DNA of 64,000 bases, taken from Chitinophagaceae bacterium (lineage in GTDB: Bacteria > Bacteroidota > Bacteroidia > Chitinophagales > Chitinophagaceae). Numbering within the stretch: the first letter of the stretch is position 1; every line of letters starts with the position of its first letter. Shown here piece after piece: positions 9,046 through 16,930 of the stretch. The position numbers were made by a program, and so were the translations under genes. Under the pieces are notes generated by a model, which made no database searches, was not told where the DNA came from, and saw nothing but the letters and a program-made list of their open reading frames with translations. The stretch spans positions 124,001 through 188,000 of the forward strand of contig JALHNJ010000005.1 in the NCBI GenBank assembly GCA_022843585.1, given 5' to 3'.

Positions 9046-9558
9046 TTAGGCAAGTTGTTTTCTTGATTCTTTGTCTATCCACTCTTTCATGTTACTCCAT
9101 TCGGAAATAGTTATTTGATTTAGTCGTGGAATAATGTTCTTAATGTCCATTATTAAATTTGGCAGGTTTTGCTCATACTGATTTTCTGTCCGACTGTCAA
9201 ATGAAGCTGTTTGTTTTATTTTAAAATATTCAAATGCCCAATGCAAACTAAAACTGTCGTTGTCGTAAATGCTTTCGTCATACTTGTCTGCTATGTTAAT
9301 GATAACTCCAAACTCATGTCCAAGTCTGTCGTAAATTTTTAAGCAAAACTTGTCGTTGTATATGTTTTCAAGACAACCCTTGTCCGTCTTTATTTTGGCT
9401 TGTTTGTAATTGAAATTATTGTCTTGAAGCCAATTTAATAAGTCAGAGTTAATATAGTCTTGAACAGTTTTCATTTGTCTAATGCGGTTTGTCAGCATTG
9501 CACATAACGTTTGTATTTGCGAAAGTTCTTGTTCCAAATTTAATTGATTTATAACCAA
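9046..9558 (-). pseudogene. Orphan reading frame, probably lacking its true 5' end
   Basis: From a TTG at 9558 the frame gives 170 residues (INQLNLEQELSQIQTLC, then a coiled helix, then an alpha/beta domain ending ISEWSNMKEWIDKE). No ATG exists near the start; the first in-frame ATG is at about 9498 (MLTNRIRQM). Upstream, the same frame stays open to 9672, through the aldolase terminator, and still reads like protein (LPDGSFFYCYSYQYGG). The simplest explanation is a gene that lost its 5' end when it was joined next to fba. A TTG start or the internal ATG remains possible. No family recognised. It is AT-rich compared with its neighbours and belongs to the 8.2-9.6 kb accessory patch. Confidence 0.55.
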
Positions 9559-9621
9559 AAATGGAACAAAAGGAAATGGTACAGCATCATTACTTATTCC
9601 TCCATATTGATAAGAATAGCA

Positions 9622-9649
9622 ATAAAAAAAGCTGCCATCTGGCAGCTTT
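9622..9649 (-). terminator. Rho-independent terminator of fba
   Basis: On the minus strand AAAGCTGCC pairs with GGCAGCTTT around an AGAT loop and is followed by a run of eight T. It lies 32 bases after the aldolase stop. Confidence 0.85.
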
Positions 9650-9680
9650 AAGTAAGTTGTATTGATCTGTTGTTAATTGC

Positions 9681-10748
9681 TTACGCATTGCGGTTAATGC
9701 AATTCAAATCTTCAAAAGCCACTTCCAGGCGTTTGATGAATGCTTCTTCACCTTTGCGCAGCCAAACTCTGGGATCGTAGTATTTTTTATTAGGTTTATC
9801 ATCGCCTTCGGGGTTACCTAACTGTCCCTGAAGGTAGCCTTCACTCTTTTTATAGTTATTCAAAACACCTTCCCAGAAAGCCCATTGCAGATCAGTATCA
9901 ATATTCATTTTAATTGCTCCATAGCCAATGGCTTCCCTGATCTGGTGTTGTGGTGAACCACTTCCACCATGAAAAACAAAATATACTGGCTTTGGGCCAG
10001 TCTTCAATTCTTTTTCAATATACACCTGGCTGTTGTGCAGAATAACCGGGGTAAGTTGAACATTACCTGATTTATATACTCCATGCACATTCCCGAATGC
10101 CGCGGCTACGGTAAACATATTGCCCACCTTGCTTAGTTCTTTGTAAGAATAAGCTACATGCTCTGGCTGCGTATATAATTTAGCATTATCAATATCGCTG
10201 TTATCAACACCATCTTCTTCGCCACCTGTAACACCGAGTTCAATTTCAATACTCATACCCAGCGGAGCCATTCTTTTATAATACTCAACAGATGTTTGAA
10301 TGTTTTCTTCCAGCGGCTCTTCACTCAGATCAAGCATATGAGAACTGAATAGTGGCTGACCTTTTTCTTTGAAGTATTGTTCGCCGGCATCAATCAATCC
10401 ACTTATCCATGGCAACCATTTTTTTGCAGCATGGTCGGTATGCAATACCACAGGCACTCCATAATATTTTGCTACATTATGAATATGCAATGCACCAGAA
10501 ATGCCACCAGAAATATTGGCTTGCAACTGGTCGTTCGGCATCCCTTTGCCGGCAATAAACTGTGCACCTCCATTAGAAAATTGAATAATAACGGGGGAGT
10601 TAACTTTTGCAGCGGCTTCCAGTGTGGCATTAATGGTATTGGTACCTATGGTATTAACAGCGGGCAATGCAAACTGGTTGTCTTTAGCGTCTTTGTAGAG
10701 TGCTTCTAATTCGTCGCCGAACAGCACACCGGCTCTGTACTTTTTCAT
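9681..10748 (-). CDS. fbaA: Class II fructose-bisphosphate aldolase
   Basis: This zinc enzyme cleaves fructose 1,6-bisphosphate into glyceraldehyde 3-phosphate and dihydroxyacetone phosphate in glycolysis and runs the reverse step in gluconeogenesis. The 355-residue length and LHTDHAAKK (Asp105, His106; the Asp acts as acid/base and the His binds zinc) mark subclass IIA, the E. coli FbaA type. Further motifs are IEIELGVTGGEEDGVDNS, the zinc-binding NVHGVY and FHGGSGS, and the phosphate-binding NIDTDLQWAFW. The start ATG at 10748 is clear. It is a single gene with a strong terminator. Upstream the minus strand has TATATTAG (about 10811-10818), an imperfect -7 box. Confidence 0.97.
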   Translation of the reverse strand: MKKYRAGVLFGDELEALYKDAKDNQFALPAVNTIGTNTINATLEAAAKVNSPVIIQFSNGGAQFIAGKGMPNDQLQANISGGISGALHIHNVAKYYGVPVVLHTDHAAKKWLPWISGLIDAGEQYFKEKGQPLFSSHMLDLSEEPLEENIQTSVEYYKRMAPLGMSIEIELGVTGGEEDGVDNSDIDNAKLYTQPEHVAYSYKELSKVGNMFTVAAAFGNVHGVYKSGNVQLTPVILHNSQVYIEKELKTGPKPVYFVFHGGSGSPQHQIREAIGYGAIKMNIDTDLQWAFWEGVLNNYKKSEGYLQGQLGNPEGDDKPNKKYYDPRVWLRKGEEAFIKRLEVAFEDLNCINRNA

Positions 10749-10865
10749 TAAGTAGTATTTTTTTTTTAATGTGGCTTAAAAGTTAGCGGCAGCCAATCGT
10801 TTTACGGCGCTAATATAGCCGATTTATTGATGTTTAATTACAAACAGGTGTTTGAGTGTCAAATT

Positions 10866-11972
10866 TTATTCATTATGCTTTCCTAAGTCTTTTTGTACCA
10901 GCATCAGGTTTTTTTGAAGGCTGTGTTTTAATTGGGTCTTTACTATATCTCCCATTGACTTGCATTTTTTGAAAACAGAAGTGTTGAAGTAATTGTTCAG
11001 CTCATCTTTTAACTGGTTTATTTTTTCAGCGGTAGAAATTTCATCTTTGGTCATAATATCCAGCAGCTCTTTTATGCGGTACCTTGATGATACTACCCGG
11101 TAAGTGATCATTGTTCTTTCCTCAAATTGGTATTGCGCAATTGATTCCTTATTAAGATGGGAGAGAGAAAGTTCTACAAATGCATAATTTTCTTTGAAGA
11201 ATTGTGGTAAGTACAGGTTCTTTCTTCCTTCATAGGATTGCTGATCGAAGTCGATACAACGGATACGATATTGATAGTCTTCAATATCCGGAGTAATATC
11301 CACCACAAAATTATAGCTGCGCATATCACCCAGCAATCGAACAAAACAACGTTCATTAAATTTTACAAATTCTTTGGCCAGTCGTATTTTATTGGTTTCC
11401 GGTGTATCCATTATTTGCTGAACAAACATATCGCCGGGGATACCGGGTATATGTTCCTCTACCAATGTATTATCACAAGTAAAAAAAGTAATACGGTTGG
11501 GAGAGAGGATGTGTTCCAGTTCCAACCCATATACTCTTGATGCATCGGCTATCTTAATGTAATAATGATCGTAGTTGTCGTTGAATTTATTTACAATGCG
11601 AATACGGAATGGATGTGAGTTGCCAAAGGTGCAATAGTCAATTCTGGCAACATCTAAGTGACTGATAAAACTGAAATCACCTTCTGTTTTTAGAATGGCA
11701 TAAATTTTTACAAGGCCATCCCGGATATATTCCCAATCTCTGCTATCATAGGATAACTTTTCCCACAAAGTATCTTTTCCATTTTTGTCTTTTATTGGTG
11801 TTGACCAGGTATAGTTAAGCAGGTTAATATACGTAACGGGCAACTTTACTTCACGACCATGTAGCTTTAAATAATTGCGTAGCGCATTATTAACCGGGTA
11901 CATTGGTTTCTTGCGGGTCGGTTTATCGCCTTGCTTTGTTTCCCGGTCGTTTTTATTTTCTGTAAAACTCAT
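10866..11972 (-). CDS. Uncharacterised protein with kinase-like catalytic motifs
   Basis: The 368-residue soluble protein has no obvious named family. Its central part reads like a divergent protein-kinase/aminoglycoside-phosphotransferase fold. YYIKIAD (Lys140) could be the ATP-anchoring strand and Glu151/Glu153 the helix partner. LLGDMRSYNFVVD (Asp216, Asn221) has the same Asp-x4-Asn spacing as the HRDLKPEN catalytic loop, and IRCIDFDQ (Asp241) sits where the DFG metal-binding motif should be. The N-terminus (about 1-30) is charged and disordered; the C-terminus is helical. No signal peptide. It is monocistronic, with an intergenic micro-repeat directly upstream. The kinase reading is an inference from motif order and spacing. 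Confidence 0.75.
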   Translation of the reverse strand: MSFTENKNDRETKQGDKPTRKKPMYPVNNALRNYLKLHGREVKLPVTYINLLNYTWSTPIKDKNGKDTLWEKLSYDSRDWEYIRDGLVKIYAILKTEGDFSFISHLDVARIDYCTFGNSHPFRIRIVNKFNDNYDHYYIKIADASRVYGLELEHILSPNRITFFTCDNTLVEEHIPGIPGDMFVQQIMDTPETNKIRLAKEFVKFNERCFVRLLGDMRSYNFVVDITPDIEDYQYRIRCIDFDQQSYEGRKNLYLPQFFKENYAFVELSLSHLNKESIAQYQFEERTMITYRVVSSRYRIKELLDIMTKDEISTAEKINQLKDELNNYFNTSVFKKCKSMGDIVKTQLKHSLQKNLMLVQKDLGKHNE

Positions 11973-11975
11973 TGG

Positions 11976-12017
11976 GTGAATGGTGAATAGTCAATGGTCA
12001 ATAGTGAATAGTCAATA
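11976..12017. repeat. Intergenic micro-repeat, second copy
   Basis: Tandem variants of GTGAATGGT and GTCAATAGT fill the gap between two minus-strand genes. Bases 11997-12016 are identical to 3816-3835 (20 of 20). No gene lies here. Confidence 0.7.
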
Positions 12018-12021
12018 ACTT

Positions 12022-12816
12022 CTAAGGTCGATTATTTATAGCTGATTTCAAACTGTTGAAGTAAGCAGGTGCTTTTAGCAAGCGACTTCCATACCAGCTG
12101 AATATTTCTCCATCCACTAAAACGATTTTTGTTTCGGGTAATTGGGTTTGCAATTCGTCAATATGCTTTTGTTGAAAAGGAAAAGGTTCGGAGGAGAGGA
12201 ATAGTAGTTCAGAGTTAATTGTTCTAAGTTCGGAGACTGTTACTTCAGGATATCTTTTTTTGTTTCCGAAAATGTTATTGAAGCCAGCCTCCTCCAGCAT
12301 GGAATGTATAAAAGTGTCGCCGCCGACGGTCATGTAGGGGTTTTGCCAGATGAGATAACAAGCTGTGAGCTTTGAGCTATGAGTTTCGAGCAATGCAAAA
12401 TTATTTTTTATAGCTGCCAACATTTGGCTGGCGGGTTTTTGTTTGCCAGTAATGATGCCGATTTGTTCTATCATTTCATAAGCATCTTCGAGGTTATTGA
12501 CATCGGTTATCCAAATGGGGTAGTGCTTTTCTAATTCTTCTATTTGTTCTTTTACATTTTCTTCTTTGTTGGCGATGATGAGGTCGGGCTGCAGTTCATG
12601 TATAATTTCCATTTTAAGTTGCTTGGTGCCGCCAACTCTTGTTTTACTTCTAAACCATTCTGTTGGATGTATGCAGAATTTAGTGATGCCAGTAACTTCA
12701 TTTCGAATTCCGAGGTCAAATAATAATTCTGTTTGGGAGGGCACTAATGAAATGATGCGTTGAGGAATAGCAGGTATAGCAACTTTTCTTCCGGTCTGGT
12801 CGATAAAATCAGGCAT
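12022..12816 (-). CDS. Cobalamin/iron-type ABC substrate-binding protein without signal peptide
   Basis: The 264-residue protein belongs to the helical-backbone metal receptor (TroA/BtuF-like) family. It opens with DQTGRKVAIPAIPQRIISLVPSQTELLFDLG, the standard start of BtuF/FepB-type domains, followed by LQPDLIIANKEENVKEQIEEL, the long linking helix with IGIITGKQKPA, and TVGGDTFIHSMLEEAGFNNIF in the second lobe. Such proteins normally bind vitamin B12 or iron chelates for an ABC importer. Here no signal peptide or lipobox precedes the domain, and no permease or ATPase gene is adjacent. A cytoplasmic member or a missed N-terminus is possible, but no upstream in-frame ATG is apparent. Ligand uncertain. 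Confidence 0.88.
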   Translation of the reverse strand: MPDFIDQTGRKVAIPAIPQRIISLVPSQTELLFDLGIRNEVTGITKFCIHPTEWFRSKTRVGGTKQLKMEIIHELQPDLIIANKEENVKEQIEELEKHYPIWITDVNNLEDAYEMIEQIGIITGKQKPASQMLAAIKNNFALLETHSSKLTACYLIWQNPYMTVGGDTFIHSMLEEAGFNNIFGNKKRYPEVTVSELRTINSELLFLSSEPFPFQQKHIDELQTQLPETKIVLVDGEIFSWYGSRLLKAPAYFNSLKSAINNRP

Positions 12817-13351
12817 GCAAATATTTGCTGCGAATTTACAAAATCAAAAAGTTGGGAAAATAAATAGAAAGGGAGTTTAGAAGTGGATTCCTGTTCACCG
12901 CGCCTCCTGCTAAATTGTGTTTAGCAGGAGGGTTCCGGACTGTTAGTTTCTTTCATGGATTTGGACACGGTGACGTTTGGTTTCTCAAGGATTGGTTGGA
13001 CTTCTTTCGGTCTTTCTTATTGGGATATTGGGTTTCTCAGTTTTTCAGGCCTTTCTCTACAAAGAAAAAGAAGAAGTTGATTGATACTGGATTTTAAATT
13101 GGACGGTCTTTGTAAGGATTTGGACGGTTCCTCAGTTGGATTTGGACTTTTGGACGGTTTCTTTCAATTGGACTTTTGGACTTCTGATTGATTAGCTATC
13201 AATCAACTTCTGAGACAAAAGTAATTGTGATTCCATTAATATTATAGAGCAAAATAACTCAATTTTTTTACGACATTTTTTACTCAAAACATCGTAAACC
13301 GGCTATAGTATTGTTGCGGAAACCACACAGCTATGTATCGTAGAACTACGA
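12817..13351. other. Gene-poor stretch with hairpins and iterated TTGGAC motif
   Basis: I find no credible gene here. A perfect 12-bp stem with a 5-base loop lies at 12903-12931 (CCTCCTGCTAAA facing TTTAGCAGGAGG). Between about 12961 and 13182 the hexamer TTGGAC occurs eight times, often as TTGGACGGT or TTGGACTTTTGGAC. A second perfect hairpin lies at 13185-13205 (TGATTGAT facing ATCAATCA). The remainder is plain AT-rich DNA. It could be a degenerate gene, a structured RNA or a decayed repeat. Confidence 0.6.
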
Positions 13352-13387
13352 AAAACAGGCTCCGGTATCGATACCGGAGCCTGTTTT
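13352..13387 (-). terminator. 36-bp perfect palindrome, terminator of the CBS-type gene
   Basis: All 36 bases form a perfect palindrome (left half begins AAAACAGGCTCCGGTAT; centre TCGA). On the minus strand it follows the PLP/CBS gene stop by 24 bases and ends in a T run, so it works as a terminator. Transcripts from either strand would form the same hairpin. Confidence 0.85.
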
Positions 13388-13411
13388 AGTTAATAAATGC
13401 GTTATTGTGTA

Positions 13412-14770
13412 CTAATTCCCGAGAGATTGTATGACATCGTATTTCGTCACTATGTGATAATTGCCGGCTTCATCTTTTGCCAGTACAGCACCGTTTTCTC
13501 TATTAATAAGGTGGCTTAGCTTTTCTACCGGTGTATCATAAGCCACAACCGGGAATGATGGTTCCAATACATCCTGCACTGTAGAATGTTTTATCTCTGG
13601 ATTGTTGAATATTTTTTGAAACAAACCGCTTTCACTGATAGCGCCAAGTGGACCATCACCATTCAATACAGGTATTTGTTCAATATCATATTTCTTCATT
13701 AGCTCTACTGCTTCTAATACAGTTTGTGTAGGCTCTACTGTTATCAAACGTTTGGTTCCTCTTGCACTCACTACATCACGGAAAGTTTTTACAGCCAGGA
13801 AACCTCTTTCTATCATCCACTGGTCATTATAAATTTTTCCAACATAACGGCTGCCGTGGTCATGAAAGATACAAACCACCACATCTTCTTTTTTCAACTT
13901 GCTTTTTAATTGCATTAACCCTTGTATACAGCTACCTGCACTATAGCCGCAGAACAGACCTTCTTCTTTTGCCAGCTTTCTCGCCATCACTGCACCATCC
14001 TTATCTGTCACCTGTTCAAAATGATCTATCACACTCATATCGTAATTCTTTGGCACAAAGTCTTCTCCAAATCCCTCGCTGATATAAGGATGTACTTCAT
14101 TCATATCAATTTCACCAGTACGAAAATATTTGGTGAGCAATGAACCGTATACATCAATAGCCCAAATCTGTATTTTAGGATTTTTTTCCTTTAAATATTG
14201 TGCAACACCTGTAACTGTTCCACCTGTACCTGCTGTGCAAACTAAGTGAGTTATTTTTCCATCGGTTTGTTTCCATATTTCAGGGCCGGTTGTTTCATAA
14301 TGTGCTAATCGGTTTGCCAGATTATCATATTGATTCATGTGGTAGGAGTTGGGAACTTCCTTTGCCAATCTTGCTGCCACACTATAATAACTACGGGGGT
14401 CTTCCGGCAATACATTCGTTGGGCAAACAATAACTTCTGCACCCACAGCTTTTAAAATATCAGCTTTTTCTTTGGATTGTTTATCTGTAGTAACGAAAAT
14501 GCATTTGTAACCTTTCACCACGGCAGCTAATGCTAATCCCATTCCGGTATTACCACTTGTTCCTTCAATGATGGTGCCACCTGGTTTTAGTTTGCCTTCC
14601 TGTTCTGCCACTTCCACCATCTTCAATGCCATACGGTCTTTTATGGAGTTGCCGGGATTAAAATAATCCACTTTGGCTAATACGGTGCAGGGAAGATCTT
14701 TGGTTACTTTATTTAAACGAATCATTGGTGTGTTACCAATTGTCTCCAGTATATTATTTTTTATATCCAT
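13412..14770 (-). CDS. PLP-dependent cystathionine beta-synthase with CBS pair
   Basis: The 452-residue protein has a fold-type II PLP domain (residues 1-330) and a C-terminal pair of CBS domains (about 335-452). The PLP-binding Lys44 lies in NPGNSIKDR; the cofactor loops TSGNTG and CTAGTGGTVTG are intact. The active-site FCGYSAGSC and the VCIFHDHGSRY block fit cystathionine beta-synthase, which condenses serine with homocysteine. Bacterial enzymes of this layout can also act as cysteine synthases, so the exact substrate is not settled. The CBS pair suggests control by an adenosyl ligand such as S-adenosylmethionine or AMP. It is a single gene with its own -7 box and a strong palindromic terminator. 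Confidence 0.93.
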   Translation of the reverse strand: MDIKNNILETIGNTPMIRLNKVTKDLPCTVLAKVDYFNPGNSIKDRMALKMVEVAEQEGKLKPGGTIIEGTSGNTGMGLALAAVVKGYKCIFVTTDKQSKEKADILKAVGAEVIVCPTNVLPEDPRSYYSVAARLAKEVPNSYHMNQYDNLANRLAHYETTGPEIWKQTDGKITHLVCTAGTGGTVTGVAQYLKEKNPKIQIWAIDVYGSLLTKYFRTGEIDMNEVHPYISEGFGEDFVPKNYDMSVIDHFEQVTDKDGAVMARKLAKEEGLFCGYSAGSCIQGLMQLKSKLKKEDVVVCIFHDHGSRYVGKIYNDQWMIERGFLAVKTFRDVVSARGTKRLITVEPTQTVLEAVELMKKYDIEQIPVLNGDGPLGAISESGLFQKIFNNPEIKHSTVQDVLEPSFPVVAYDTPVEKLSHLINRENGAVLAKDEAGNYHIVTKYDVIQSLGN

Positions 14771-14791
14771 AGCAAGCTTTTATTCTTTTGG

Positions 14792-14799
14792 CAAAGGTA
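14792..14799 (-). promoter_or_regulatory. Candidate -7 box (TACCTTTG) of the CBS-type gene
   Basis: The minus strand reads TACCTTTG 22 bases before the ATG at 14770, matching TAnnTTTG. No good -33 TTG is seen at the normal distance. Confidence 0.45.
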
Positions 14800-14851
14800 A
14801 GAATCCTGAATTAAGCCTAAGAAGAGATAATATTTTATGTACCGAGCTTAT

Positions 14852-14965
14852 TGCTACTATCATCGTCCCTTGCAATCGAAGATAAGTTCGCAATCTTTTC
14901 TTCCAGTAGAAGGAAAGGTGAGAACCACTCTTGTACTTTCTGTACACTACTCAGCATTTGCGAAT
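14852..14965 (+). repeat. Dispersed intergenic repeat, copy A (expanded form)
   Basis: This copy shares TGCTACTATCATCGTC at its left end, CACTCTTGTAC in the middle (14926-14936) and CAGCATTTGCGAAT at its right end with copy B at 60795-60861, but carries about 50 extra bases between the first two blocks. It lies between the CLC gene and the CBS-type gene. Confidence 0.65.
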
Positions 14966-15002
14966 CTGTTGTAATTATTCGTGCAGTTATTTTAGGTTAG
15001 TG

Positions 15003-16790
15003 TTACTCTTCATACAAATCACCTTGCTGTGATAATAAATCCCTGTACTTACCAAACAATTTTGATTTGGAAACAAACCCTATGAATTTTCTCTCTTTGT
15101 TAAGCACTGGCAAATACCAGCTTTGCGTTACATCAAACTTGTCCATTATTTTATGCATGTCATCCTCTTCATGAATAGTAGCAGCAGGTTTTTTCATCAA
15201 TGACTTGATAGTAACTTTTGAAAACTGCTCCGGCTGAAAAAGTTTTTGCTTGATATCATTCAATTCGATAATACCGGCAAAACGTTCTTTACTATCATGC
15301 ACAGCAAAAATATTCTTATCGTTATACTTAATTATTTCAACCAGGTCGCTAAGATTTTTATCAATAGAGATACTAGCATAATTGTCTTGTATAATTTCAG
15401 CCGGTTCAATAGATGTAAGAATATTCTTTTCTTTTTTATGCGTAAATATCTTTCCCTCCAATGCCAGTTTTTTTATTTCCATTGAATAAGGCTCGTATGA
15501 TTTTACAATGAAAAATGAAATGGAAGAAACGATCATCAGCGGAATAAACAATTCATACCCGTTTGTTATTTCAGCAATTAAAAAGATAGCAGTTAATGGA
15601 CAATACATTACACCGCTCAGCACACCAGCCATACCCACTAAGCTAAAATTGCTTACCGGGATTTTAAACCACGGTGTATTATTGATCAATTTTGAAAATG
15701 TAAATCCTAAATATGAACCAGCAAACAGGGAAGGGGCGAAGTTTCCACCATTACCACCGCTTCCAATCGTAATAGCTGCTGCTATCGGTTTTAATAAAAA
15801 GATCAACGCAGTAAATAAAATCAAACCCCAGTTTTCTCCCAGTAGTTCAAACAAACGGGTATTTTCAGTAATGCTGTTCAGATTTTCACCAGCCACTACT
15901 TTTATACTTTCATATCCTTCTCCAAAGAGTGGTGGAAAAACAAAGAACAATGCTGCCAATAAAATGCCTCCGGTCAATGCTTTTAAATAGATGTTTGCTT
16001 TCCATTGCTGCAATTTGTGTTCTGTGCCTTTAAACACTCGGGCATAGTAGAGGGAAACAAATCCTGCTGCAACACCCAGCAAAAGATAAAAGGGCACATT
16101 GGTATAGTCAAATGTTTCCTTTAATTTAAAATTGAAAAGAATAGTTTCTGCCAAAATTATTTTTGAGCAAAGCACTCCAATTACGGAAGAAATTATAAGC
16201 GGAATAAAATAACTGATGACGGTTTCTGTCAATAAAATCTCAATGGCGAAAATTACGCCTGCAATAGGGGCATTAAAAACGGCTGAAATACCTGCAGCCG
16301 CACCGCAGGCTATTAATAAGGAACGTTCAGAATAATTCAGGTCGCTGATGCGGGCAATATTAGAACCAATTGCAGAACCGGTGGATACAATTGGCGACTC
16401 CAATCCTGCGGAACCACCTAGTCCAACCGTAATAGAACTGGTAACTATATGCTGATAGGTATGGCGAAAAGGAATAAAAGAAGAGCCCCTTGCCATAAAC
16501 CGTAGTACCATGGCTATTCCTTTTTCAACGTAACCAGCAAAAAAATACTTGATAATAAAAACAGTAATGATCAAACCGATTGCAGGAAAAAACAGATATG
16601 CAAATTTTGAAACAGGAATCGTTTCGATCGTTTGTTGCAGATAATGCACCAATGTTTTTAAACCAACTGCTGCAAGTCCGGAAAAAAGTCCCACCACGGT
16701 TGCAATAATCATAATGAATTGCACCCGGCTCAGCTTTGTTCGCAACCCTTGAATAATATATTGATAAACCTTCTTAAAGCTTTTGATCAT
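15003..16790 (-). CDS. CLC family chloride channel or H+/Cl- antiporter with CBS pair
   Basis: The 595-residue inner-membrane protein has the CLC transmembrane domain (about residues 25-440) and a C-terminal CBS pair (about 465-590). CLC signatures are visible: GLGGSAGLESP at 124-133 holds the gating Glu131 in place of the usual GREGP block; AAGISAVFNAPIAGVIFAIEILL follows; and GSGGNGGNFAPSLFAGSYLG is the second anion-selectivity segment. The proximal LTETVISYF segment may supply the internal proton glutamate, which favours an antiporter, but this is not certain. The CBS pair suggests nucleotide regulation. It is monocistronic, with a TATCTTTG -7 box 24 bases upstream. Confidence 0.94.
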   Translation of the reverse strand: MIKSFKKVYQYIIQGLRTKLSRVQFIMIIATVVGLFSGLAAVGLKTLVHYLQQTIETIPVSKFAYLFFPAIGLIITVFIIKYFFAGYVEKGIAMVLRFMARGSSFIPFRHTYQHIVTSSITVGLGGSAGLESPIVSTGSAIGSNIARISDLNYSERSLLIACGAAAGISAVFNAPIAGVIFAIEILLTETVISYFIPLIISSVIGVLCSKIILAETILFNFKLKETFDYTNVPFYLLLGVAAGFVSLYYARVFKGTEHKLQQWKANIYLKALTGGILLAALFFVFPPLFGEGYESIKVVAGENLNSITENTRLFELLGENWGLILFTALIFLLKPIAAAITIGSGGNGGNFAPSLFAGSYLGFTFSKLINNTPWFKIPVSNFSLVGMAGVLSGVMYCPLTAIFLIAEITNGYELFIPLMIVSSISFFIVKSYEPYSMEIKKLALEGKIFTHKKEKNILTSIEPAEIIQDNYASISIDKNLSDLVEIIKYNDKNIFAVHDSKERFAGIIELNDIKQKLFQPEQFSKVTIKSLMKKPAATIHEEDDMHKIMDKFDVTQSWYLPVLNKERKFIGFVSKSKLFGKYRDLLSQQGDLYEE

Positions 16791-16813
16791 CAGCTCATTT
16801 CAGTTGATTGGGG

Positions 16814-16821
16814 CAAAGATA
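16814..16821 (-). promoter_or_regulatory. Candidate -7 box (TATCTTTG) of the CLC gene
   Basis: The minus strand reads TATCTTTG 24 bases before the CLC start codon, a perfect TAnnTTTG match. The -33 region has no clear TTG. Confidence 0.45.
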
Positions 16822-16873
16822 GGAAAGCGATATAAAGGCGTATTTCTTGTACGAAATCATCAATATATCAAAA

Positions 16874-16904
16874 TAAAAAACCCCTCTGTGAACAGAAGGG
16901 TTTT
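16874..16904 (-). terminator. Terminator after sigma/anti-sigma pair
   Basis: On the minus strand AAAACCC and TCTGT pair with ACAGA and GGGTTTT with one mismatch, followed by a T run. It lies 27 bases beyond the anti-sigma stop. Confidence 0.8.
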
Positions 16905-16930
16905 ACCGGACTTGAATGATATAGTTATCA

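Noticed and set aside
12915-13097. Sixty-codon plus-strand frame in the gene-less stretch
   Set aside because: Non-ATG start, composition dominated by Phe and Lys from the T-rich iterated motif, and no ribosome site; it spans the TTGGAC repeats and looks like chance.
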